Shown: positions 17,316 to 25,032 of the stretch, piece after piece
How the letters are laid out: each line of letters begins with the position of its first letter
How positions within the stretch are numbered: position 1 is the stretch's first letter
Assembly: GCF_034119425.1 (NCBI RefSeq)
Contig: NZ_JAWUEL010000011.1
Location: forward strand, 1-64,000
Origin: Actinotignum schaalii_C
GTDB taxonomy: Bacteria; Actinomycetota; Actinomycetes; Actinomycetales; Actinomycetaceae
Direction: 5' to 3'
Length of the DNA: 64,000 bases
Notes under the pieces: generated by a model
Told to the model about the DNA's origin: nothing
The model's database searches: none
The model's input: only the letters and a program-made list of their open reading frames with translations
Program-made: the position numbers and the translations under genes

Positions 17316-18041
17316 TTACTCAGTTTCTTTCGTATCGGGCGAGGGTACGGTACCGCGCGCGGCCGGGTTTTCCGAATGCTTGCGTTTAAGCAAACGGTCC
17401 AGATGCCGTAGCGCGCCGCGCGTAGTAGCGACGACGACGCCAGCTGCCACCGCGGGAAGTGCCACCGCGGTGCATCCGGCCAGGAGGGATGCCGAGACTG
17501 TGCGGTGGCTGGCATAGCGGTCCTGTGCCGCAAGGGAGAGGAGAGCCGTGGCCTGCAATCCGGTGGCGAGTGCGGTAGCTGGAACATCCACGCGTTCGCG
17601 ATTACTCCAGGCCGCGAGCGCCGTGCCGGTAGCACCGAGGAGCGCGGCGGGCGCCACGGCCCGCGCTGCCGGAACTATGCCGCGCGGGCGCAGGTTGGCA
17701 CGAAAACCGGAGGGAAGGAAGCAGTGGCGGCGGACCACCAGGGCGGCCGCTCCCACAGTGAGCGCTCCGCCAAGCGCGGGCGCGATGCTGAGGGCGCGGC
17801 TGGTGCGGGCAGGAATATAGTCTTCCAGGTCCGGGAGGGAATCATCCGGGCGGATCATTCCCAGGCGCACCGCGAGCGCGCCCATATTAATATCCCAACC
17901 GATCCCAAAGCTGCGCGGCACAAAAATCCGGGGATTTTCCGGTTCGAACCAGCGCGAGCGGGCTTCGCGGGAGCGCAGGGCTTCCAGGAAAGCGGGGATT
18001 CCGAAGATTGTGGGAGTTGTGGGCGAGCTAGGCTCCGGCAT
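17316..18041 (-). CDS. Membrane protein with DUF5808-like motif
   Basis: This 241-residue protein opens with a soluble stretch containing ENPRIFVPRSFGIGWDINMG, which resembles the DUF5808 motif (nPrlfVPkrfGiGWtlN), then has several Ala/Val/Leu-rich hydrophobic segments. The ATG at 18041 overlaps the PadR gene end by 14 bases. I infer it is an accessory membrane subunit or sensor of the ABC system. The real function is unknown. Confidence 0.65.
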   Translation of the reverse strand: MPEPSSPTTPTIFGIPAFLEALRSREARSRWFEPENPRIFVPRSFGIGWDINMGALAVRLGMIRPDDSLPDLEDYIPARTSRALSIAPALGGALTVGAAALVVRRHCFLPSGFRANLRPRGIVPAARAVAPAALLGATGTALAAWSNRERVDVPATALATGLQATALLSLAAQDRYASHRTVSASLLAGCTAVALPAVAAGVVVATTRGALRHLDRLLKRKHSENPAARGTVPSPDTKETE

Positions 18042-18378
18042 TGTTATCACCTCGATCAGTTGTGAGGGCGGTGAGATGGGATGTGACGACTGCGGCAAGG
18101 TTGCGCCATTCGCCAGCGAGTCGTTCCCCGTAGCTGCGGCCAGCCGCGGTAATCGTGTAGATCTTGCGCGGGGGCCCGGCCGGGGATTCCTCCCAATGAA
18201 TGGCCAGGTGGCCGGCCTTTTTGAGGCGGTTAAGAAGCGGGTAGAGGGTGCCGGCCGATACCGCCACACCCGCATTTTCCAGACGCTGGAGCAATGCCCC
18301 ACCGTAGGCCGGCGCTCCGGAAAGCGAGGCGAGCACGATGAGTTCAAGCACGCCTTTACGAAGCTGGGAATCAGCCAC
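18028..18378 (-). CDS. PadR family transcriptional regulator
   Basis: This 116-residue winged-helix repressor carries the PadR core: LRKGVLELIVLASLSG, YGGALLQRLENAG, SAGTLYPLLNRLKKAGHL, then a dimerising C-terminal helix. It heads a five-gene operon with two membrane proteins and an ABC transporter, the usual arrangement in which a PadR repressor senses the exported compound. The GTG at 18378 is chosen for GGGGGAG just upstream; the frame to 18648 is not supported. Confidence 0.88.
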   Translation of the reverse strand: MADSQLRKGVLELIVLASLSGAPAYGGALLQRLENAGVAVSAGTLYPLLNRLKKAGHLAIHWEESPAGPPRKIYTITAAGRSYGERLAGEWRNLAAVVTSHLTALTTDRGDNNAGA

Positions 18379-18532
18379 CGCTCCCCCTTTCAGCCACCGC
18401 GATGCGGGTGCGGTTCGGGCACATCCACACCGCTTGTATGCGTCACATAGTAGTAGGGATGGCACAGTAGCGCGGCGAGTTTTCAGGATATGAGAAATCC
18501 AAGCAGTGCCACCACACGGAAACTGGCTGCCC

Positions 18533-19105
18533 CTACTGATTCTTCCGAACATAGGAAATACTAAAGGCACGTGCCCGCCTAAACTCTTGGCGCGCGCTAG
18601 GGAAGGCGTAAGCACCACCCTCGAAGTTATGGAAGATGTCAATACCACGCCCTAGGAAAATGATCCAGCCGGTGTCGGTACGCAACCAGCGGTCGTGAGC
18701 GTCCGGATCGAAAATCACCTCGAAGTCAATACCCTGGGCCGCGGCATTTTTCGCGATCTTCTCGAACATTTTAACCCGACCACCGTGGTACTCCACCTTT
18801 TTTGTCGTAAGTGTATGCAGCCGAAAGCGGCGTCGCTTTTCGGGATTTTTCACGAGGGCCACAACCGCCATTAGTTCGACGAGGTTACGCCCCTGATACG
18901 AATGGCTGATGAACGGGTCATGCAATTCGATGTTCGCGCATCCACGCAAATGGGCTGCAAACAACGTCTCAAAAGAGACACCAGTTTGTCCCTCCTCAAA
19001 GAAGCGATAGCCCGGAAGCGCGACACTGTGCCGACCGCGGCCATGCCAATGCAAAGATTCTTGACCGCCATGATCCTCATCTGCTTCCAGTGCATGCTTT
19101 CCCAT
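18533..19105 (-). CDS. MIT_C (phospholipase D-like) domain protein, orphan
   Basis: This 190-residue protein is almost entirely one MIT_C-like domain. Supporting segments are EEGQTGVSFETLF, CANIELHDPFI, QGRNLVELM, DAHDRWLRTDTGWIIFLGRG and IDIFHNFEGG, near a C-terminal FSISYVR. MIT_C is best known from MITD1, where it is a PLD-like membrane-binding module. In bacteria I recall it alone or at the end of larger proteins, some of them Lon-like and BREX-related, but I cannot verify that here. Codon use is more AT-rich than its neighbours. The ATG at 19105 lacks a clear ribosome site, so the start is uncertain and the gene may be a remnant. Confidence 0.6.
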   Translation of the reverse strand: MGKHALEADEDHGGQESLHWHGRGRHSVALPGYRFFEEGQTGVSFETLFAAHLRGCANIELHDPFISHSYQGRNLVELMAVVALVKNPEKRRRFRLHTLTTKKVEYHGGRVKMFEKIAKNAAAQGIDFEVIFDPDAHDRWLRTDTGWIIFLGRGIDIFHNFEGGAYAFPSARQEFRRARAFSISYVRKNQ

Positions 19106-19196
19106 AAGGAAAATATAGATGACTAGCCGCGTGCTCTCCGTAGAGGTGGCTGATCCCACCCGCGGCATTCGCCAAATGGATATACCCCGCCGACTC

Positions 19197-19260
19197 GGCG
19201 GTGTTTTCCGAGGTGTACTGCACGTGTACCACAATCGCAGTACAGCTGTGAAAACACGCC
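19197..19260. repeat. Large imperfect inverted repeat
   Basis: Arms of about 25 bases face each other across a 15-base spacer. The left arm has GGCG, TGTTTTC and TGTACTGC in order; the right arm carries their complements GCAGTACA, GAAAACA and CGCC. Nineteen positions pair in three blocks. No T tract follows on either strand, so a simple terminator is less likely than an operator, a recombination site or a structured RNA. Confidence 0.6.
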
Positions 19261-19374
19261 CCTCCCCGCTGGTACTCATGTGACTATTGGGATTATTGAG
19301 ATGAGGTCTTGGATTGAGTCGAGCGGCGGCGTACCCCGCCGAGGCCCACCCTGCCAACTAGCAGCGTCGTCGTA

Positions 19375-19404
19375 CAAAAATAAAGGGCCCGGAAACCGGA
19401 CCCT
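19375..19404 (-). terminator. Intrinsic terminator of the bL37 gene
   Basis: On the minus strand AGGGTCCGG and CCGGGCCCT pair around TTT and are followed by TTATTTTT, a classic rho-independent terminator about 30 bases past the bL37 stop. Confidence 0.85.
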
Positions 19405-19435
19405 CTACACTTCTCGCAATAGCGAGCACCCCATT

Positions 19436-19510
19436 TTAGGAATTGGGGCGCTTGCCGTGGTTCGCCTTCTTCTTGCGGCGATCCTTGCGCTTACGACCAC
19501 GCTGGCTCAT
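19436..19510 (-). CDS. 50S ribosomal protein bL37
   Basis: This is a 24-residue, strongly basic protein: MSQRGRKRKDRRKKKAN then HGKRPNS. It matches the actinobacterial large-subunit protein bL37 seen in mycobacterial ribosome structures, including the conserved KANHGKRPN end. GAGGAG lies six bases upstream of the ATG and an intrinsic terminator follows. As in mycobacteria it lies beside the rshA-sigH genes. Confidence 0.9.
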   Translation of the reverse strand: MSQRGRKRKDRRKKKANHGKRPNS

Positions 19511-19613
19511 GTTCTCTCCTCACGTCACGTTTTCTCAGCTCGTAAACGAGCAACCACATTAGCTTACCAAGGGCTGCCGGTCAGGTAAATAAAACCGGCA
19601 CAATGTGGCGAAA

Positions 19614-19943
19614 CTACCCGAAATCGCGGGTAGTGCGCCGATACACCGAAATCTGCTGGGCGATCCGCACCCGCAACGTCACCGGCGCAACCTCCCGGCA
19701 CGAGGCTCGCAAAATATCACGCACGTGGGTTTCCGCTTCCGCCCGTTCCGTGCACCGCGAACACCCCGAAATATGGGCCTGCAAACGCTCACTTTGCACC
19801 GCGGAAAGCTGGTGATCCAGATACTCAAAAAGATAATCCGTAATATCCCTGCAGGAACACTCCCCCGCCGCGCTATCCAATTCAATCCCGCGGTTCCGGA
19901 ACGAGTCTTCTACCCCGCGCTGCAACCTATCCTCACCGCTCAC
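19614..19943 (-). CDS. rshA: Zinc-containing anti-sigma factor (RshA/RsrA type)
   Basis: This 109-residue ZAS-domain protein binds SigH and releases it when its cysteines are oxidised. The zinc motif HISGCSRC (HxxxCxxC) is present, with the upstream Cys pair in GECSCRDI. Translation is coupled to sigH by a 4-base ATGA overlap at 19940-19943, which helps keep the two at equal amounts. Confidence 0.9.
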   Translation of the reverse strand: MSGEDRLQRGVEDSFRNRGIELDSAAGECSCRDITDYLFEYLDHQLSAVQSERLQAHISGCSRCTERAEAETHVRDILRASCREVAPVTLRVRIAQQISVYRRTTRDFG

Positions 19944-20551
19944 TTCTTCTCCTTCTTCCCATAGCCGAGTTCACGCGCGTAATCCGCGAGCAATTCTCGC
20001 AGCTGCTTACGCCCGCGATGCAGACGGGACATCACCGTTCCGATCGGTGTTTCCATGATGTCCGCGATCTCCTGGTAGGAGAAGCCTTCAATATCCGCCA
20101 GGTAGACAGCCATGCGGCGGTCCTCCGGCAGCGCGCTCAGCGCATCGCGAATTTCCGATTGCGGCAGATTCTCCAGGGCCTCCGCCTCCGCGGACATCAT
20201 CCCCGAAGATGCATGCGAAGCAGCCCGGTATTCCTGCCAATCCTCTACCTCCGAGGAGTCAGCCTGCTTGGGCTGGCGCTGTGCCTTGCGGTAATTAGAA
20301 ATAAAGGTGTTATTGAGGATGCGGTAGAGCCACGCCTTCAAATTCGTGCCCGGCCGATACTGGTGGAAGGCCGAGAATGCTTTGGCGTAGGCCTCCTGAA
20401 CCAAATCTTCAGCGTCGGCAGGATTGCGCGTGAGGCGCATCGCGGCCCCGTATAACTGGTCGAGATACGGAAGCGCATCCCGCTCGAACCGCGCGGCGCG
20501 TTCGGCGGCGGTTTCATCGGGGGCGCTTCTTATTAGGTCTGTGCTCATCAT
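19940..20551 (-). CDS. sigH: ECF sigma factor SigH/SigR
   Basis: This 203-residue sigma factor controls thiol-oxidative and heat stress genes in actinobacteria. Region 2 is clear (NPADAEDLVQEAYAKAF, then TNLKAWLYRILNNTFIS), as is region 4 (ALSALPEDRRMAVYLADIEG, SYQEIADIMETPIGTVMSRL). A tandem ATG lets it start at 20551 or 20548. A SigH-type promoter lies 40-65 bases upstream, so it should activate itself. RshA overlaps downstream. Confidence 0.93.
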   Translation of the reverse strand: MMSTDLIRSAPDETAAERAARFERDALPYLDQLYGAAMRLTRNPADAEDLVQEAYAKAFSAFHQYRPGTNLKAWLYRILNNTFISNYRKAQRQPKQADSSEVEDWQEYRAASHASSGMMSAEAEALENLPQSEIRDALSALPEDRRMAVYLADIEGFSYQEIADIMETPIGTVMSRLHRGRKQLRELLADYARELGYGKKEKK

Positions 20552-20589
20552 GATCTAGCCTAGTCCGTCTGCTGGACTGACATGGGTAT

Positions 20590-20617
20590 AACGCCCGGAA
20601 AACTCGGGTATATTCCC
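20590..20617 (-). promoter_or_regulatory. SigH-type autoregulatory promoter
   Basis: Read on the minus strand, GGGAAT (20617-20612) is separated by 18 bases from CGTT (20593-20590). This fits the SigH/SigR consensus GGGAAY-N16-18-CGTT and lies just upstream of sigH. Confidence 0.75.
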
Positions 20618-20640
20618 CGATTTAGTGTAACAATATAGGT

Positions 20641-21144
20641 ATGGGTATGATTCGATTCTTCGCGCGGCCCCTGCTCGCCGCGCCCTTTATTGCACAGGGG
20701 TTATCCGCGGTACGCCACCCCGAGGACCACCAGGAACGGGCGGAGAACATCGCCGGCCTGGCCGGAATGGCCGGGGTTGATCTTGAATCCGTTGACACCA
20801 CCACTCTCACCCGCGCGCTGGGTGCCGTCCAGCTTATCGGTGGGGCTTTCCTCTCCATCGGCAAATTCCAGCGTCTGTCCGGAGCGGCTCTCGCCCTCAC
20901 CCAAATCCCGGTGGCCCTGGCCAATCACCCGGTCTGGACGGCGGAGAAGAGCGAACGCCGCGAGGCGCTGGGCGGGCTACTCGGCGCGCTCGGCCTAGCC
21001 GGCGGCGCCGCGCTGGCGTGGACGGATCGCAAGGGCAAGCCCTCCCTGGGGTACCGTGTTTCCGAATGGCGCGATCAGCGCAATGAGCTCGCGGATGTGC
21101 GGGCACAAGCACGCGAACAAATCAGAGAGGCAAAGCGTTCCTAA
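20641..21144 (+). CDS. DoxX family membrane protein
   Basis: This 167-residue protein has about four hydrophobic helices with the DoxX pattern (RFFARPLLAAPFIAQGLSAV at the start, RALGAVQLIGGAFLSIGK in the middle) and a charged C-terminal helix. Some DoxX proteins act in thiol or sulfur redox balance, which would suit its position divergent from sigH. The aroA ATG follows its stop directly. ATG 20647 is an alternative start. Confidence 0.82.
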   Translation: MGMIRFFARPLLAAPFIAQGLSAVRHPEDHQERAENIAGLAGMAGVDLESVDTTTLTRALGAVQLIGGAFLSIGKFQRLSGAALALTQIPVALANHPVWTAEKSERREALGGLLGALGLAGGAALAWTDRKGKPSLGYRVSEWRDQRNELADVRAQAREQIREAKRS

Positions 21145-22509
21145 ATGACTGACCTGTGGCCAGCACCGTTCCACCCGTCCCCCGTTCGCGGCAGCGTGGA
21201 CGTTCCCGGGTCCAAATCGCTTATGGCACGTTTCCTCATCACCGCCGCGCTGGGGAAGCCCGGCACGGCGGGGCGGATCGTGGCTCCCCTGCGCGCCCGC
21301 GATACCGAGCTCATGGCCCGCGCCCTCGCGGATATGGGTGTGGGGGTAGCCTGGCAGCGCGGCGCGACCGAAGCTGAGGATATTCTCGATATTTCCCCCG
21401 CACCCCTCCACGGAGCCACCATTGATGCGGGACTCGCCGGAACGGTCATGCGTTTCGTACCACCACTTGCCGCTTTCGCGCGTGGCGAGGTTGTTATTGA
21501 TGGCGACGTCGCCGCCCGCGTGCGCCCCATGGACCCGGTGGTGCGGGCCCTACGTGACCTGGGAGTACAAGTTGATGCCGCCAGCGATAACGCCGGGCGG
21601 GCGGTTCTCCCGGTGCGGGTGCACGGCCGGGGGCACCTGGCCGGAGGAACGGTGGAGATTGATTCCTCCGCCTCCTCGCAATTCATTTCCGCGCTGCTGC
21701 TAGCCGGCCCGCGCTGCGCAGGCGGGCTGGTATTGCGTTCGGTCGGGCCCAAGGTTCCTTCTGCTTTCCACCTGGCCATGACGGTGGATGTGCTGCGCCG
21801 GGCCGGTATTCAGGTCGAAGAATTCGCGGCCGGCGGGGCCCCTGCGGATCGCGAACACCCGGCGGTGGAGTGGCATGTGCATTCGGGTACCCCGCAGCTG
21901 GGAACAGTGGTTTTAGAACCGGATCTTTCCAATGCTTCCCCCTTCCTGGCCGCCGCCATGGTCACGGGCGGAACCGTGGAAATTCCGCGCTGGCCGGCAC
22001 GCACCACCCAACCCGGAGCGCAGATCGTCGATATTTTCACGGCCATGGGAGCGCGCGCCCAGCTGCACGGCAACGGCGTCCTCGAACTCACCGGCCCCCG
22101 GGACATTGCCCCCCTCGATGCTGATCTCAGCGATGTTGGAGAACTCACCCCCACAATTGCCGCGGTGGCGGCCTTCGCGAACGGGCCGAGCGCGCTGCGC
22201 AATATCGGGCAGTTGCGCGGGCATGAAACTAACCGCCTGGCCGCGATCACCGCCGAGCTGAGCGGCGTAGGAATCCCCGCCCGCGAAGAAGGCGATGACA
22301 TTATCATCACCCCTCCGGCGGTGCCGGGCGCGGTGGGTGAAGCCGGGGCCGAATATCCGGTTATCCGCAGCTACGAGGATCACCGCATGGCAACTTTCGG
22401 TGCGATCCTCGGCCTGCGCATCCCCGGGCTGCGGGTGGAAAATATTGCCACCACCGGGAAAACCATGCCGCGTTTCGCCCAGATGTGGACAGACCTGGTG
22501 GGCCGATGA
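21145..22509 (+). CDS. aroA: 3-phosphoshikimate 1-carboxyvinyltransferase (EPSP synthase)
   Basis: This 454-residue enzyme adds enolpyruvate from PEP to shikimate 3-phosphate in chorismate synthesis. Motifs are PGSKSLMARFLIT near residue 22, a glycine-rich AGLAGTVMRFVPP, SSASSQFISALL, and YEDHRMATFG near 413. Length is normal. It follows DoxX with no gap and overlaps rsgA as ATGA. Confidence 0.96.
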   Translation: MTDLWPAPFHPSPVRGSVDVPGSKSLMARFLITAALGKPGTAGRIVAPLRARDTELMARALADMGVGVAWQRGATEAEDILDISPAPLHGATIDAGLAGTVMRFVPPLAAFARGEVVIDGDVAARVRPMDPVVRALRDLGVQVDAASDNAGRAVLPVRVHGRGHLAGGTVEIDSSASSQFISALLLAGPRCAGGLVLRSVGPKVPSAFHLAMTVDVLRRAGIQVEEFAAGGAPADREHPAVEWHVHSGTPQLGTVVLEPDLSNASPFLAAAMVTGGTVEIPRWPARTTQPGAQIVDIFTAMGARAQLHGNGVLELTGPRDIAPLDADLSDVGELTPTIAAVAAFANGPSALRNIGQLRGHETNRLAAITAELSGVGIPAREEGDDIIITPPAVPGAVGEAGAEYPVIRSYEDHRMATFGAILGLRIPGLRVENIATTGKTMPRFAQMWTDLVGR

Positions 22510-23534
22510 GAGATATCGGCACCGACGATCCGCGCGTGCGGGTGCGACCCGGAAAAGGTTCGCGGCCGCGCACGAAGATTCGGCCCGATTACTCCGACCG
22601 GCCCCGCGGCCAGGTCATCACCATTGACCGCGGGCGCTACACCGTGCTCATGAACGAGGGCACCCGCGTCATTGCGGTCAAGGCACGGGAATTGGGCCGG
22701 GGCGCCGTCGTCGTTGGAGATAAAGTACGCCTGACCGGTGACCTGTCCGGACGCAAGGACACTCTGGCTCGCATCGTTTTTATCGAAGAACGCAGCTCGC
22801 AACTCACGCGTTCCACGGACGAAGGAAACGAACGCGAACGCACCATCGTGGCGAACGCGGACCAGATGGCGATCGTGGCGGCGCTCGCGCAACCCGAACC
22901 GCGACGCGGCATGATTGACCGCTGCCTGGTGGCCGCGCACGATGCCGGTATGGATCCGCTCCTCATCCTCACCAAAGCGGATCTGGCGCGCCCGGACGCC
23001 TTGCGCGCGTATTACGAACCGCTCGGGGTACCGGTTCTTGCAACAGCTTTAGGGTACGACGACGCAACTCCCGCGGCCGGGGAACCTGCAACGGACTCGG
23101 GCTTGAAGGCCGTGCGCGCGGCGCTGCGCGGGCGGACCACGGTGCTCGTGGGCCATTCCGGGGTGGGCAAATCCACTCTTCTCAATGCGCTGGTTCCCGC
23201 CGCCGCACGCGAAACCGGGCACGTCAATGAGGTGACCGGAAAAGGCCGCCACACCTCCACCTCCGCCATTGCTTTCCCGCTACCCGGTGGTGGGCAACTC
23301 ATTGATACGCCCGGGGTGCGCAGCTTCGGGTTGGCCCACTTGGACGCCACCGACATCCTCCACGGCTTCCCCGACCTGGAAGAAACCGCGCTGGAATGCC
23401 CACGCGGATGCAGCCATGCAGCCACCGAACCCGAATGTGCCCTCGATAGCCTCACCGATCCACGCCTGCGCGAGCGAGTGAGTTCCTTACGCCGTGTGCT
23501 CGCCTCGCGCGGCTTTGAAGAATGGGAGAAATAA
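22506..23534 (+). CDS. rsgA: Ribosome small-subunit maturation GTPase RsgA
   Basis: This 342-residue circularly permuted GTPase assists late 30S assembly. An OB-fold lies at the N-terminus; the G motifs come in permuted order: G4 LTKAD (about 157), G1 GHSGVGKST (about 216), G3 DTPGVRS (about 267). The zinc knuckle CPRGCSH...C (about 298-311) closes the protein. The ATG at 22506, overlapping the aroA stop, is chosen over an ATG seven codons upstream. Confidence 0.95.
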   Translation: MRDIGTDDPRVRVRPGKGSRPRTKIRPDYSDRPRGQVITIDRGRYTVLMNEGTRVIAVKARELGRGAVVVGDKVRLTGDLSGRKDTLARIVFIEERSSQLTRSTDEGNERERTIVANADQMAIVAALAQPEPRRGMIDRCLVAAHDAGMDPLLILTKADLARPDALRAYYEPLGVPVLATALGYDDATPAAGEPATDSGLKAVRAALRGRTTVLVGHSGVGKSTLLNALVPAAARETGHVNEVTGKGRHTSTSAIAFPLPGGGQLIDTPGVRSFGLAHLDATDILHGFPDLEETALECPRGCSHAATEPECALDSLTDPRLRERVSSLRRVLASRGFEEWEK

Positions 23535-24368
23535 ATGGATACTAGCGCCACCATCGCCTTTCTGCACACCGTTGCTGATGCCGTGGACGCCCTGACCCTG
23601 GAACGTTACGAACGCCGCCGCCTCACCGTGGATACCAAGCCTGATAATTCACCGGTATCCGACGCAGATCGGGCCGCCGAACGGCTCATCCGCGAGTATC
23701 TGGAGCGAGATTTTCCCGGGGACGCCGTCTACGGGGAAGAAGAAGGCGGCAGCCTCGAGCACGCCCCGCGGCGTTGGATTATTGACCCGATTGACGGCAC
23801 CCGCAACTACGTGCGTCACAACCCGGTGTGGGCTACTCTCATCGGTGTCGAGGAAAATGGGCAGATGGTGGCCGGTATGGCATCGGCTCCGGCGCTCGGG
23901 AGGCGCTGGTGGGCGAGCCGCGGAAAGGGGGCGTGGCTGAGTGAAAACGGGGGTGAACCCCAGCGCCTGCGCGTGTCCGATATTGATCGAATGGACCGGG
24001 CTGCTTTCGGTTTTTCTTCCCTCTCAAGCTGGGACGAAACGGGACGAATGGATACGCTCATCGCCTTTGCCCGCGCCACCTGGGGTACTCGTGCCTACGG
24101 GGCTTTCTGGCCCTATATGCTGCTGGCCGAGGGCGCCTTCGATATTGCCGCGCAGCCGGGCCTGGATGTTTACGATATGGCTGCGCTGGTGCCGATCGTG
24201 GAAGAGGCCGGGGGAACCTTCACCTCGCTGGAGGGCAAGCCGGGCCCCTGGTGGGGAAGCGCGCTGGTGACCAATGGAAAGTTGCACGCGGCCGCCCAAG
24301 CAATTATTAATGAGACACATATGCAGCCGGGCGGCGGGGAAGAGACGCGCCCGGATAACCGGAACTAG
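23535..24368 (+). CDS. hisN: Histidinol-phosphatase, inositol-monophosphatase family
   Basis: This 277-residue Mg-dependent phosphatase has the IMPase signatures GEEEG, DPIDGTRNY (about 85) and a C-terminal GLDVYDMAALVPIVEEAGG. The actinobacterial member of this family is HisN, which removes phosphate from histidinol phosphate; this form (FSSLSSWDETGR, RAYGAFWPYMLLAEG) fits it well. It begins on the base after the rsgA stop, as part of an aroA-rsgA-hisN operon. Confidence 0.88.
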   Translation: MDTSATIAFLHTVADAVDALTLERYERRRLTVDTKPDNSPVSDADRAAERLIREYLERDFPGDAVYGEEEGGSLEHAPRRWIIDPIDGTRNYVRHNPVWATLIGVEENGQMVAGMASAPALGRRWWASRGKGAWLSENGGEPQRLRVSDIDRMDRAAFGFSSLSSWDETGRMDTLIAFARATWGTRAYGAFWPYMLLAEGAFDIAAQPGLDVYDMAALVPIVEEAGGTFTSLEGKPGPWWGSALVTNGKLHAAAQAIINETHMQPGGGEETRPDNRN

Positions 24369-24382
24369 CCGAAGGAGGAACT

Positions 24383-24997
24383 GTGGGACGCAGTGATAAG
24401 GCCGAGCCGCTAATCGAGAACGAGGGCTTCCCCGCGGGCGCGCCGGCCGGCGTGCCTGCCAGTGCGCTTGCTAGTGCGCCTGCCAGTGCGTCTACCAGTG
24501 CGTCTTCCAGTGCGCCCGCGCGCGAAGTTCTCACCTGGGAGCGGTTCGGTGAGGTCACCCGCGAACTCGCCCGCGACATCTGGGATTCCGGCTACCGCCC
24601 GGACATTATCGTGAGCGTGGCCCGCGGCGGACTGCTTCCCGCCGGTGCGATTGCCTACGCTTTAGACCTCAAGAGCATGCTCGTCCTCAACGTCGAGTTT
24701 TACACCGGTATCGGGGTCACACTCAAAGATCCGCGCCTGGTGGAACCGTCCGGTGACGTGCGCGGCATGGCGGGCAAAAAGGTTTTAATTGTCGACGACG
24801 TCGCTGACTCAGGGCGTACCCTCCGCTTCGTCAAGGAACTCTGCGAAGAGTACGCTACGGAGATTCGCGTGGCGGTCCTCTACGAAAAGTCACGCTCGGT
24901 GCTCAAACCCGATTACGCCTATTTGCACACCGATTCGTGGATTGCCTTCCCGTGGTCGGATAAGGACCCGGTCAACGGGGGTCAGGCAGAAGCCTAA
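24383..24997 (+). CDS. Phosphoribosyltransferase with repeat-expanded N-terminus
   Basis: This 204-residue protein is a type I phosphoribosyltransferase; the PRPP loop is VLIVDDVADSGRTL at about 135-148, and RPDIIVSVARGGLLPAG marks the core. It resembles hypoxanthine/xanthine-type enzymes, but the base is not certain. Residues 12-45 are a low-complexity Ala/Ser stretch encoded by 12-bp tandem repeats. The GTG at 24383 has GAAGGAGG in front of it. It follows hisN by 14 bases. Confidence 0.85.
   Translation: MGRSDKAEPLIENEGFPAGAPAGVPASALASAPASASTSASSSAPAREVLTWERFGEVTRELARDIWDSGYRPDIIVSVARGGLLPAGAIAYALDLKSMLVLNVEFYTGIGVTLKDPRLVEPSGDVRGMAGKKVLIVDDVADSGRTLRFVKELCEEYATEIRVAVLYEKSRSVLKPDYAYLHTDSWIAFPWSDKDPVNGGQAEA
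24452..24511 (+). repeat. 12-bp tandem repeat inside the phosphoribosyltransferase gene
   Basis: Five imperfect 12-base units of the form G(T/C)GCCTGCCAGT encode Ala/Ser-rich residues. Unit changes keep the frame, so the length of the N-terminal tail can vary without loss of the enzyme. Confidence 0.8.
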
Positions 24998-25032
24998 AAA
25001 TTTTTGTCGTAGCTCGGCAGTAGGCTGAAGCC

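Larger units (their letters stand above)
19106..19435. other. Gene-free interval, 330 bp
   Basis: No convincing gene is seen. The interval contains a large imperfect inverted repeat (19197-19260), a copy of GCGTCGTCGTAC at 19364 and the bL37 terminator (19375-19404). It marks the boundary between the accessory block and the conserved sigH region. Confidence 0.5.

Noticed and set aside
17935..17955. GGTTCGAACC, like a tRNA T-arm
   Set aside because: It is inside the DUF5808-like coding region and no acceptor stem or anticodon arm surrounds it.
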